Part shown: in pieces, positions 1 through 9,000 of the stretch
Numbering within the stretch: the stretch's first letter is position 1
How the letters are laid out: each line of letters starts with the position of its first letter
Virus record (IMG/VR): IMGVR_UViG_3300017964_001331
Span: 1-48,191 of that record
Length of the DNA: 48,191 nt
DNA from: a virus
Strand: one strand, 5' to 3'
The notes under the pieces: model-generated
What the model saw: only the letters and a program-made list of their open reading frames with translations
Told to the model about the DNA's origin: nothing
The model's database searches: none
Program-made: the position numbers and the translations under genes

Positions 1-400
1 CTAATCTAAAATCAACACTAACAATGCCGCTATCTATAGAACCGTCTTCATTTGTTTCTGCAACAATTTGTCTTAGTTCATTTATTTTTATAGGGCTCCA
101 TTGATTTGCCCAAACATCGTTTTCGTTCTGTCTATGACTTCTGACTCCAGCAGCTTCTTCTTTATAACAACTATTACAGTACTTGACAGGTTCATTGTTG
201 AGCATCTTTTTGCGAACTTCTTTGTATTGCGGACTATTCCAAATTTCTTCCCAAGTCATATTATTAAGATTTAATTCGTGTATAGGAGAAGCAACACAAC
301 ATAGTTGCACTGCGCCGTTTGTTTGTGTTGCACAATGTATCCACGGCATTATACAAAATTTTTCTGTGGATTTTAATCTATCAAAAAGTGGTTTTGTCAT
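1..400 (-). CDS. Radical SAM/SPASM 'twitch'-type protein, N-terminal part (cut by window edge)
   Basis: The reading frame starts at ATG 400-398 and runs off the left edge after 133 residues. The visible part has the cysteine pattern of the SPASM/twitch module that precedes a radical SAM core in many marine phage proteins: Cys16 in a FCIMPW context, His22, Gly29, paired Cys34-Cys35, then CNSC (Cys75, Cys78) followed by an acidic stretch and a Ser-His-Arg segment. The last residues (VDFRL) sit where family members have the strand leading into the CxxxCxxC iron-sulfur motif, so that motif should lie just outside the window. The ATG is 3 nt past the stop of the upstream glycosyltransferase-like gene, so it belongs to the same operon. 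Known for the family: SPASM/twitch proteins bind auxiliary Fe-S clusters and often modify peptides. The substrate here is unknown; a phage or host polypeptide is only a guess. Confidence 0.75.
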   Translation of the reverse strand, partial: MTKPLFDRLKSTEKFCIMPWIHCATQTNGAVQLCCVASPIHELNLNNMTWEEIWNSPQYKEVRKKMLNNEPVKYCNSCYKEEAAGVRSHRQNENDVWANQWSPIKINELRQIVAETNEDGSIDSGIVSVDFRL

Positions 401-403
401 TAT

Positions 404-1660
404 CTATTCCATAAGTGCATTCATTAAATCTTCTTTGAGATTTTTATATATTGTAACATCGTGTCTTTCTTTTAGCAATCTATAATTATGTTCAAATATA
501 GGTTTCATTTCTATCATAAGTTTGTTTAATTCTTCATGAGTCCTGCTTATAAAAGTGTTTATACTAGTAATAGCCATTTTTAGTCTTGTTTTATCGTCTA
601 GTACATCGTCGTAGGATTCGTCTATATAGTCTCCAAATGTTTTATAGCCTAACTCTTTAAGTAATTTTACTGTTCCAGGGCGAGCAATTGCAACAAAAGG
701 TTGCATAAAAACAATAGGCTTAAACATTTTTTCACTTAAAAATAAAGTATCTTGTCCTTGAGCTTTGTTTTCAAAAAATGTTTCTGTTACAATATACAAA
801 TAACTATCATAATATTTTCTTATTTTTCCCCATTCGTTTGATGCAGGATTTTGAACTTCAGGATTTATTCCATCATTGTATGTTAACGGAATTAACGGCT
901 TTACTTCGTTGATATATTTTTCTTTTAGATCTGGATAGTCTTGGTAAAAACAATCTTCAACCCAATCAGTATAATCTTTGCCGTATCCTGCAGACTTAGC
1001 ACAGGTTAAAATTCCTTGTTTTTTTACATCAAATAAACTCGTTACTGTTGCATATCTATGTATCGAAGGTCTTCTATTTAAACATATAAATTTATGTGTT
1101 CGAGGACGCTCTACAGCATTCATAAATGTGTTATAGTGTGTATCTCCGTTATAGTTTCCGTATATTTGCCGTTCCCAAGTATTAAAAGTTACTGTTTTTA
1201 CAGTAGGATGAGGATTATAATTTCCTGATAAAAAAACAACATGTTTTTCTTTTAGGTCATATTTAGATTTTAATATGTCTAAAAGACTATCCCACCAAGT
1301 CCATGTCCATCCTTCAAATGGACAAAGAAGCAATATTTTACAATTACCTTTTTTAATTTGTTCAATAATTTCAGGTTCTATCTCAACTTGATCAAATACA
1401 GTTTCTATTGACCAAAGACTAAGTGGTATTGGATAATAAAATTTTGGTGCTTTTTTTGTAAACTTATTACGCTTGGGTATTTTAGAAATAGGTTTATAAA
1501 CAAGTTCAAAATCATTACCAAACACTGCATAAAGATGTGTTGTGTCTACTAAATCCACTTGAGGATTAGCTGTATGCTTCCGGTATAACTTTTTAGTAAA
1601 TCCGTTAACATAAGGAAGTTTATTTTTTCGAGGTTTTATGTCTACATAAATTGGAATCAT
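404..1660 (-). CDS. Putative GT-B/fucosyltransferase-like glycosyltransferase
   Basis: A 418-aa protein without signal peptide or membrane segment. Residues about 300-350 hold a block of the type SEKMFKP...PFVAIARPGT...LGYKTF...IDESYD. This block recurs in uncharacterised marine phage and bacterial proteins and resembles the donor-binding C-terminal half of GT-B enzymes such as fucosyltransferases or exostosins. Upstream, about residues 190-200, is a CLNRRP-HR segment, also typical of that uncharacterised family. It lies 1 nt after the stop of a GT2-like gene and 3 nt before a radical SAM gene, so it is translated with other sugar-active genes. The family link is from motif memory; donor and acceptor sugars cannot be read from the sequence. 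A non-catalytic sugar-binding role is possible. Confidence 0.5.
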   Translation of the reverse strand: MIPIYVDIKPRKNKLPYVNGFTKKLYRKHTANPQVDLVDTTHLYAVFGNDFELVYKPISKIPKRNKFTKKAPKFYYPIPLSLWSIETVFDQVEIEPEIIEQIKKGNCKILLLCPFEGWTWTWWDSLLDILKSKYDLKEKHVVFLSGNYNPHPTVKTVTFNTWERQIYGNYNGDTHYNTFMNAVERPRTHKFICLNRRPSIHRYATVTSLFDVKKQGILTCAKSAGYGKDYTDWVEDCFYQDYPDLKEKYINEVKPLIPLTYNDGINPEVQNPASNEWGKIRKYYDSYLYIVTETFFENKAQGQDTLFLSEKMFKPIVFMQPFVAIARPGTVKLLKELGYKTFGDYIDESYDDVLDDKTRLKMAITSINTFISRTHEELNKLMIEMKPIFEHNYRLLKERHDVTIYKNLKEDLMNALME

Positions 1661-1661
1661 A

Positions 1662-2591
1662 TTACAACTTTTCTATAAATCTTTGATGGTCTGTTCTAGC
1701 AGGATGTTCATATACTTCTTTAAAAAATTTACTTTGATCTTTATCAAGTGGTGCTGCTGCTATAGGTAATTTGAGTTCACTTACTAGTTGCTGTCCTAAT
1801 ACTACAGTTTCTTCTAATAATGTATCATTGGTGATTTTCTTTGAAACAGTATTATCCCAATAATTATTAAGATATTCAAAGTCACGAACATTAACATAAT
1901 CCCAGTCTGTACACATAGTTTTATATAACCCTTCTCTAGCACCATATATAGCCCAAAGCCCGTTAGTAACATCAGAACCTACCATACTCCAAATGTACAG
2001 CCAATGTAGGCAACGCCAATGATTATTTTTAAATTCTTCTTTAGCAATTCTTACACCACGATCAGTGGCAAGTTTTACTCCTTCTCTAAATCCTGCTCTC
2101 CAAGCCTGTGCAGGTGTTTCATTATTATATACATCAGAATATGTACTGTTCATTTGTATGTAATGAGCGTCCCAACAAAAGTCTACTTGGGCATGAGCAT
2201 TATTTGGATCTGCATTTTCATGAGTACGCATACGTAAAACATATTGTTTAGGCCAACATTTAAGTCCACCATTGCCATAACGCAACCCGTTGATTTCGTT
2301 TCTGCCGCACCAACTTATTACAGCATTTTCTAAATCCATGTGTTCGTTAAAATCAATTTCTTGGTTTAAAAAATCTTCCCTAATCCTATTGTCGCCGTCA
2401 ACAGTAATAAACCGCTCAGTTTCTGATAATTCAGCACAAGCCTTGTGTGCAGCATCTGAACCTTTTACTCCGTGTACACGCTTTGCCCAGGGCACTTTTG
2501 AACACAAGTCTGCGTAATTTTTTTCTGCATTTGGTTCATCATAACTTAGATAAATTATGTCGTAGTCAATAGGTTTAAAAATTTTTGACAT
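1662..2591 (-). CDS. GT2-like glycosyltransferase
   Basis: A 309-aa protein. The N-terminal half looks like a GT-A nucleotide-sugar-binding fold: an early strand DIIYLSYDEPN (about residues 11-21), an acidic/alanine-rich helix, then ITVDGDNRI with a DxD-type metal-binding pair (Asp65, Asp67). Related proteins with the YLSYDEPNA start occur in marine T4-like phages and are annotated as glycosyltransferases. The C-terminal half is rich in Trp and Tyr and may form the acceptor side. Its ATG overlaps the stop codon of the upstream 434-aa gene by one base (TAATG), which suggests translational coupling. The acceptor is unknown; phage virion proteins or host surface glycans are both reasonable, and DNA modification is not excluded. 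Confidence 0.65.
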   Translation of the reverse strand: MSKIFKPIDYDIIYLSYDEPNAEKNYADLCSKVPWAKRVHGVKGSDAAHKACAELSETERFITVDGDNRIREDFLNQEIDFNEHMDLENAVISWCGRNEINGLRYGNGGLKCWPKQYVLRMRTHENADPNNAHAQVDFCWDAHYIQMNSTYSDVYNNETPAQAWRAGFREGVKLATDRGVRIAKEEFKNNHWRCLHWLYIWSMVGSDVTNGLWAIYGAREGLYKTMCTDWDYVNVRDFEYLNNYWDNTVSKKITNDTLLEETVVLGQQLVSELKLPIAAAPLDKDQSKFFKEVYEHPARTDHQRFIEKL

Positions 2592-3895
2592 TACTCAAGT
2601 ACCTCATGTGTATAATGATTAAAATACTTTGATGTATATACGCTTACTTCATCAGTTTCATAGTCTGATTCAAAATCAAAAGAAACTGTAGATTCCAATA
2701 TTTCTTTTAGTTTAAAAGACAAACTTCTATACAAAACATTAGGATTGCTAGGAGAAGTTACACTAAAATAAAGCATAGAATTAGAATTAGCAAATGAAGT
2801 TTTTAAAAACTTTTTAGTTAATGGATGAAGTGCAATGTTCCACTTTTTGTTTATTTTATTTTGTGTTAGTACAATATCTACATCTATAGCCGACTGTATT
2901 CTATATAATTGTCTTTCTAATAAAACTAAACTTCCGTTTTTAAGTTCTTCAATGTTTGTAAATTTAACATTATCTTTTAAATTTTCCCCGTGTACAATAT
3001 TGTTGTTAGAGGTATAATAAAATTGTGTTATTCTATCAGTTGAGTAATTTTCAAATTCAGTAGTGCTATCTTTTTCGACAAACATATAAAGACTATTATT
3101 ATCTAAAAATAGTTCATAATTATCAACATTTTCAAATTCTAAGTCTTTGTTTTCGTCATCATATAACTTTACATTTTTTTCGACTAAAGTAGCATTGTTT
3201 GTTCTAAACTTACTACCTTTGCGTTGATTCTTTTTAATTTTATAAACTTTGTTGTTTATAAAAATATGCTGACCTTCGTAGTGTTCAACATCGTCGTACC
3301 AAACATCAACATTTACTCCTACATACTGCTGTTCTTTAACAATCATTTTACCAGTATTAATTTCGTGCGTAGGTGTAGGTACGTCTGGAATATATACATC
3401 TTTAATATATATTCTACTGATATTTTCTAAACTAGAAGCAGCCTTTACATCTACATTTAAAATGTAAACATTATTGTCAAACCATACAAAATTACCTTTG
3501 TTATATTTTTCTCCTTGTTTCCAAATAAAAACATCAATACCTTTATACTCTTTTATAAACTTGTATAACGGATTTATATTTGAAAACTCAATCTTAGGAA
3601 GTTCGTAACAAAAATTACCAAGAGAATTTGCTGCTAGTTCAGCATTTATTTTTTTCAAACGAGTTTGCTTTTCGACTATGTCGTAAATTACTGTATATTC
3701 GTCAATATTTGACTCACCATTTAAAATAGGTTTAGCATCATATATAGGAACAGCTAGTACATCATATTCGCTATCTTCTTTTGTGCCACTAACTTTGTGT
3801 ATTTTTCCAGTTGCTTGGTCATAATACACATATGCATCATTTGATGCTGCTTTTACTTTTAAATTAGTTATTAGTTCAGCTAGATTAGACGCCAT
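2591..3895 (-). CDS. Conserved-type protein with carbohydrate-binding-like motifs, function unknown
   Basis: A 434-aa, beta-strand-rich, acidic/lysine-rich protein that I cannot assign to a named family. It contains two short segments shaped like the chitin/cellulose-binding pattern (aromatic, then Y-x-x-G-x-x-V, then an aromatic followed by VY): one around residues 125-150 (IWKQGEKYNKGNFVWF) and one around 185-220 (VWYDDVEHYEG...NNKVYK). The same kind of segment recurs at least five times in the 5153-aa virion protein of this window, which makes a virion or glycan-binding role plausible. It overlaps the upstream GT8-like gene by 11 nt and the downstream GT2-like gene by 1 nt, so it belongs to the sugar-active operon. 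It could instead be a non-enzymatic partner of these enzymes. Confidence 0.5.
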   Translation of the reverse strand: MASNLAELITNLKVKAASNDAYVYYDQATGKIHKVSGTKEDSEYDVLAVPIYDAKPILNGESNIDEYTVIYDIVEKQTRLKKINAELAANSLGNFCYELPKIEFSNINPLYKFIKEYKGIDVFIWKQGEKYNKGNFVWFDNNVYILNVDVKAASSLENISRIYIKDVYIPDVPTPTHEINTGKMIVKEQQYVGVNVDVWYDDVEHYEGQHIFINNKVYKIKKNQRKGSKFRTNNATLVEKNVKLYDDENKDLEFENVDNYELFLDNNSLYMFVEKDSTTEFENYSTDRITQFYYTSNNNIVHGENLKDNVKFTNIEELKNGSLVLLERQLYRIQSAIDVDIVLTQNKINKKWNIALHPLTKKFLKTSFANSNSMLYFSVTSPSNPNVLYRSLSFKLKEILESTVSFDFESDYETDEVSVYTSKYFNHYTHEVLE

Positions 3896-4727
3896 TATAA
3901 CTCCTATAACTTTTTAAAACCGGTGTTTTTTCAATAAAACTATTTTCTGTATAATGAAAAATTCCTGATTGTATATAGTTGCCTATTTGTAATTCGCAGT
4001 TTTCTGTCGTATATACTGGTATCTTATCTTGCCAACTTGATTTAACTTGTTCCCATCCTTGACAATATGGTTTCATATGTACAAATGTTGGAAAACTAGT
4101 TTTAGAATTTGTGATTTCAGTTTCACAGTCTAAAATTTTAGTAACAATTGCTGCACAAACATCGATACTTACATGTTTGGGTCTAGTTTCTGGTGTAAGA
4201 TTTTTTTCGTAAAATGCTTCCCAGTTTTGTATTACAAGTTCTAGCCATGTATAAAATTCTTGTGCAAAATCTGATTTTTTAAAGTAATGAAATCCTGCAA
4301 ACAAATTAGGCAAATTATTATCAATAAATGTTTTTCTATAATAACTAGTGTTTGCAGTGTTTCCTCTATAGTCTAGTACTTTGTTTGTAAAAAATAGCTC
4401 ATAGTTCGATAAGAAGTCCCACCATCTATCAATGTTTTGTAAAACTAGCATATCAGTATCCATTACAATAGTTTCATCATATGGACTAGCATGATAGATT
4501 TTCCAACGATTTTCTACTTTCCATTCACTTTCTTCAGCAGCGTCTCCAAAAGGGATCGGAATAATGTTATCAAAAAACTTTTGGTAATTTAAAGGAACAT
4601 CGTCATCAGTAATAACTGAAATTTTAGTTTCTTTATTGTGTGTTTGTAAACTCATTGCTAACAAACATGCTTGCATTACATAATCTGTTTCGCCGTTTTG
4701 TGCTAGAACAACTATACCTTTACTCAT
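3885..4727 (-). CDS. GT8-like glycosyltransferase (paralogue A)
   Basis: A 280-aa protein with the layout of GT8/glycogenin-type GT-A enzymes: an N-terminal beta strand and helix (GIVVLAQNGETDYVMQA), a conserved SPYDETIVMDTDMLV segment carrying the DxD metal/nucleotide-sugar motif (Asp90, Asp92), and later an F-x-G-x-H-Y-F segment (LFAGFHYFK) where GT8 members have their substrate-binding 'N-G' loop. It overlaps the next upstream gene by ATGA and is clearly paralogous to it (shared SPYDETI-MDTD block and similar length). The full SPYDETI-MDTD wording is common in marine T4-like phage proteins. Sugar and acceptor are not deducible. Confidence 0.7.
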   Translation of the reverse strand: MSKGIVVLAQNGETDYVMQACLLAMSLQTHNKETKISVITDDDVPLNYQKFFDNIIPIPFGDAAEESEWKVENRWKIYHASPYDETIVMDTDMLVLQNIDRWWDFLSNYELFFTNKVLDYRGNTANTSYYRKTFIDNNLPNLFAGFHYFKKSDFAQEFYTWLELVIQNWEAFYEKNLTPETRPKHVSIDVCAAIVTKILDCETEITNSKTSFPTFVHMKPYCQGWEQVKSSWQDKIPVYTTENCELQIGNYIQSGIFHYTENSFIEKTPVLKSYRSYNGV

Positions 4728-5575
4728 AGAGGTACCTCATCAATAATTCTACCTAAACTAAATTTATTCATTACATGAATGTTTTGTCCTTTGGTTTTGA
4801 TTGCAGTGTATTCTCCTAAATAATCTTTCTTTTCAACTAAAAACATCATTTCGTCATCTTGTAGTTTCCAAAGGATATCTTTGTCGGTTGTGTAAAGCAT
4901 AGAACCCGGTAACTGAGATGCAAAACTTCCTGATTCAAAACCATTCATAATATGAATAGCAATACTAAATGCAAAGTCATTTCTAAAAAGTGAAGAATTA
5001 ATTTGGTATGTTCGTTTGTAATGTGTCCATTCTTGCTCTATGTGTTGTACTAAATCAAAGAATATTTTATTAGTTGGTGTTTTTCTAAAAAACACAACAG
5101 TTGCCCAATAAAAATCTACACTAGAATCAGTAATGTATTTGAATTCATTTTCATTTCTAACTTTTGCTATATCATTAGAATTTTTATAAAGAGCAAAATC
5201 TACATCTAGATCAAATACATTTGATAACATATTGTTAGACACAACATAATCAGTGTCCATTATAATAGTTTCGTCATAAGGAGAAAGTTCGTAGACACTT
5301 GCACGATTACTATTCTTAAAACTTGCAGTTCTTTGAGACATAGCACCATCATGGAACAGCCTAGAGTTTGTTCCATCTGTCCAATCTAGTTCAATTACAG
5401 TATCAAATATACTAGAATCAAAAGAACCTTTTAAATAGTCAACGCAATCTGTTGCTACTGTAGTAGGTAAATTTAAATATTTTTTTATTCTTTTTGCTAA
5501 AAAAACAGCCTGCTTAACATAGTCAATTTGTGAATTATTTTTGGCTATTAAAAATACACCTTTAGTCTTGCTCAT
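4724..5575 (-). CDS. GT8-like glycosyltransferase (paralogue B)
   Basis: A 283-aa protein, tandem paralogue of the following gene. It starts with GVFLIAKNNSQIDYVKQAVFLAKRI and has ELSPYDETIIMDTDYVV around residues 96-112, with Asp107 and Asp109 as the DxD pair. A FYWATVVFFRK segment sits at the position equivalent to LFAGFHYFK of the paralogue. The stop overlaps the next ATG as ATGA, and its own start overlaps the end of the small 118-aa gene by 14 nt, so translation of the set is probably coupled. The two copies have diverged strongly outside the DxD block, so they may act on different acceptors or in sequence. Confidence 0.65.
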   Translation of the reverse strand: MSKTKGVFLIAKNNSQIDYVKQAVFLAKRIKKYLNLPTTVATDCVDYLKGSFDSSIFDTVIELDWTDGTNSRLFHDGAMSQRTASFKNSNRASVYELSPYDETIIMDTDYVVSNNMLSNVFDLDVDFALYKNSNDIAKVRNENEFKYITDSSVDFYWATVVFFRKTPTNKIFFDLVQHIEQEWTHYKRTYQINSSLFRNDFAFSIAIHIMNGFESGSFASQLPGSMLYTTDKDILWKLQDDEMMFLVEKKDYLGEYTAIKTKGQNIHVMNKFSLGRIIDEVPL

Positions 5576-5918
5576 ATCCTACTAATTTTTCCACTTTTCT
5601 ATTTTTCTTAAGATTACTATATTCTGAATAATAATCGTTAGATGCACTAGAATACTTTTCAACAATTTCTTCTAAAAAATCTTCTAAGTTATCAATAGAA
5701 GCAGGCAAGCCGTTGTCGTCAATTAATACCGTTGTATCTTGTCCTAGATTCAACATTGTACTACAAAAGGTTATAAGTTCTCTAGTTATGGTAAATTGAC
5801 AGCCGCTAAAAAAATGTATCAAATCGTCATTGTATTTTTCTTTGAGGAGACGCTTTTGATTGTTGAGTGTAGTCATATAGTTGGAAAAGTCAAGTGCTTT
5901 TTCTAAACGTTCATCCAT
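5562..5918 (-). CDS. Small conserved-type phage protein, function unknown
   Basis: A 118-aa, largely helical protein. The start ...LEKALDFSNYMTTLNNQKRLLKEKY is of a kind I recall from conserved hypothetical genes of marine T4-like phages, usually near structural genes; no function is established to my knowledge. The ATG at 5918 is supported by an AGGAGA Shine-Dalgarno 6-7 nt upstream. It is the first gene of the sugar-active operon and follows the only sizeable non-coding gap on this side (5919-6023), which carries promoter-like elements. There is no signal peptide or membrane segment, and the C-terminus is charged. Confidence 0.6.
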   Translation of the reverse strand: MDERLEKALDFSNYMTTLNNQKRLLKEKYNDDLIHFFSGCQFTITRELITFCSTMLNLGQDTTVLIDDNGLPASIDNLEDFLEEIVEKYSSASNDYYSEYSNLKKNRKVEKLVGYEQD

Positions 5919-5962
5919 AGATTTCTCCTGTGTGTATTATATATTGTGTGGAGCAGATTTTT

Positions 5963-5979
5963 AAAGTCAATCTGACTTT
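5963..5979. repeat. 7-bp inverted repeat in the leader of the glycosyltransferase operon
   Basis: AAAGTCA and TGACTTT are separated by 3 nt, a perfect hairpin of 7 bp. On the transcribed (minus) strand it is followed by A residues rather than U, so it does not look like an intrinsic terminator. It lies just downstream of the promoter elements, in the probable 5' leader. Confidence 0.4.
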
Positions 5980-5981
5980 GC

Positions 5982-5989
5982 CATTTATA
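5982..5989 (-). promoter_or_regulatory. Late-promoter-like octamer TATAAATG
   Basis: Matches the T4 late promoter TATAAATA at 7 of 8 positions. It sits 2 nt downstream of a sigma70-type -10 box and 63 nt before the ATG at 5918, further from its gene than the other octamers in this window. Confidence 0.4.
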
Positions 5990-5991
5990 TT

Positions 5992-6020
5992 ATAATAACA
6001 CAGGATTTAAGAAATGTCAA
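5992..6020 (-). promoter_or_regulatory. Sigma70-type promoter for the glycosyltransferase operon
   Basis: Read on the minus strand: TTGACA (6020-6015), a 17-nt spacer, then TATTAT (5997-5992). The -35 is a perfect consensus and the -10 matches 5 of 6. Part of the -35/spacer lies next to the stop of the 1498-aa adhesin gene. It would allow host-polymerase transcription of 5918-1 independently of late fibre genes. Confidence 0.55.
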
Positions 6021-6023
6021 GGA

Positions 6024-9000
6024 TTAAGAAGCCCAATAAATTATGGTACTTGCACTTACTGAATTTCCATCGTTGTGTGTATAAGTAACTGTTAAATTTT
6101 CGTAAAAGCCTTGAGATTTTGTACCGGCTCTCCAAGTTCCAGTTACAGTGCCGTCAGTAACTTGAGATCCATTAACGCTAGTAAGTGTAGTATTTGCGCC
6201 GCTTTCGCTCCACGTTCCTACTCCATTAGATAATGCACTACCACCTGTGTCGTAGGCAGTGAGAGTAATACTAAAGCTACTTCCGCTAGTTACTATAATA
6301 TAACCAGAAGCAGGCAAGCCGCCGATACTACCAATTGTTGGTCCTGTTGCTGCATCAATTGTTGCATTATCTGTATCTAATGTGTCAGTACCGTGTGCTA
6401 GTACTGCTGTAAGTGAACTGCCTGGGTAACCTGCTGTATCAAATACTAATTGACCTGATGTACCATTACCCGATACAACCAATGTATTAAGATCACGATA
6501 CATATATGCTGTTACTGTAGTAGTTGTATTTGATGTTGACCAAATTGCAACTGCTGAATCACCTTCTTGATAAGAACTAGCATCAAAGTATATCTGTCCG
6601 CTGACTGTAGGCGGTGGTGTTGCTGTAACTAGAACACTATCAGTTGCTAAAGTTCCGCTATCATCTATTAATGAAAAACTCCAAGTACCTGCAGAACTAA
6701 GTGTTTGTGATAAACTTGACGGATTTAGCGTTGGGCTGAAGCTACCTTGAGATACTCCGTCTTTGAAATATTCAATATAAACATTGTTAGCATTTGAATA
6801 ACTCCATGCTACTGTAAACGTGGTAGAATTCGCAACACCAGAACTTGGCGAAACTTGAATCGATCCGCTTGGTGGAGGATATCTCACTTGTAGTGTGTTT
6901 GATGTTGTAGAGCCGCCAATTGAACTAGTTCCTGATAAAGTTATATAATAGTCAATCTCACCGGTATGGACTTGATTAGATACGGTATAGTTTCCGCTCG
7001 AGTCAGCATTAAAAGTTACGCTAGTACCTGAAGTACTCCATGGCTGTCCACCTGGATACAATGTGCCATATACAGTAAGGATGTATGTTCCGTTTGGTTC
7101 AGCGTTTGTTAATGATACTGTATATGGCTCGTTAACTTCTACAGAGCTAGGACTTATAGTTAGACTAGGAGCATATGTAACTGTTGTAGAAGCCGAATCA
7201 CTGCCTGCACTGTCAGATATAGATGCTGACCATGTACCGACAACATTCAACGGTCCAACAACCGAACCGGTGGCGTCTGTAGATTGTGCATGGAGGATGC
7301 CGTTTGGTTTATATAATGATGCAACAGTACCAGTACCATAAGAATTCCATGTAAGTGTAAAGTTATCTGAATTAATTGCGCCGCTGCTTGGTGATAAACT
7401 AATAGTCGGCGGGTCTGCTGCAGGTGGATTAATTGTTTGTACAACTGTTATTGAACTAGGAGATCCAACTCCAAACGTAAATACATATGTAAACGTTCCC
7501 CAGTCAGTGTGTACTCCAGATCCAGAAGCTTCTCCATTTGAGTCTAAAATAACGTTATTGTTTCCAGTGAATGGGCCTCTATCGTAAGTCCAACTTATAT
7601 TTACAGTATCTCCTGGAGTTCCCGAAACTGCTATAGTATATGTATCAGACTGCCCTGTTCCTGCTGCACCTGTGAATCCAATAGGATTTGGTGTGATTGA
7701 AGCTGAGTTTGGTCTATATCCGATAGTTGTTTCAACAGTATTTGCTGCTACAGTTCCGCCTGCGCCAGTAGCAGTACCGGATATTGCTACCGTACCTACA
7801 GAATTTTGCGCAGGAATTGTTTGGGTTCCTGACGTAGCTGTTCCTGGAGAGGTTATTGAATTTCCGAGTACACCAACTATTACTCTAGTTGTAGATGTTG
7901 CATTTGTTGCCGACCAACTAAAATCAAATGGGTCACCTATATATGCCGATGACGGTGCTGTAATAGTCATAGTCGGTGATGGTGCTGCTGAGCCAACATT
8001 AACAGTTTGTGAAGTTGTTACACTTCCTGCTCCGTTAGTTGCAGTAAGCGTATATGTAGTATTTGTTGTAGGAGATATTGTTGTAGCACCACTTGAAGCA
8101 TTAACTGATCCAATTCCTTGGTCAATAGTAACAGTATCAGCATATTGTACAACCCAGCTTAGTGTTGTACTATCTCCTGATGTGATAGAACTTGATCCTG
8201 CTGTAAAATATACTATTGAGGGAATATCAATAACAGTAGCACTATCGTTTATATTAACTCCGTCATAACTAGCTGCTCCTGCAATGGAGCCTCTGCCTGA
8301 GACTGTAATCGATACACTATTAGATCCTGTTTTAGAACCAGATGTATTGTTGATAGGACTACCTACTAAAGAATATCCGACTGATGCATTTGTATCGTTT
8401 GGATCAAGTGTCCAATTAAATGTTGCTGTGTCACCTGAATTATATTGTGCTTGATCCCAACTAGCGGCAGTTAATACAGAAGCCTGAGATGTTACTACTA
8501 TTGTGTCTTCTACGTATGTTGCACCTTTTACTGACGTTAGTCCATTAGGATATCCATTTGGTGAAATTCTAACAGTCCATGTGCCTGTGAGTGCCGGAGT
8601 TGACGTAGCCGATCCTATTAAATCAGTACCATTTGGTACTCCGTACGTAATGCCATTAGAACCAATTATACTAACTATTGAACTAGTATATCCTCCAGCA
8701 TTCCACGAATAGGTAACACTATTGTTAACTTCTACTGTACTTGCAGCATATGATATTGACGGTGCTTGAACTCCTTCAAAAGTAGTCGAATACGATCCGT
8801 TGCCCCAAGAGTTAGACGTTGTAATATTTGCTGTGTATGTTCCTGTTCCTGTTGGTGTAATTGTTTCGTTGCCGGATGTAAGGTTACTACTAAAAATAGT
8901 AGTTCCGTTATGGTTAGTTACTGTAACTGTAGTTGTTGTGCCGCCGCCGGAAGTCCAAGAAAGTAACGTTGAACTTCTTGTGTCAACACCACTATCATTA

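Noticed and set aside
183-485. 100-aa plus-strand frame near the left edge
   Set aside because: Antisense to the radical SAM and glycosyltransferase-like genes. The minus-strand frame has the cysteine pattern and operon spacing.
5963-5979. Hairpin considered as an intrinsic terminator
   Set aside because: No U tract follows on the transcribed strand and the stem is AT-rich and short.
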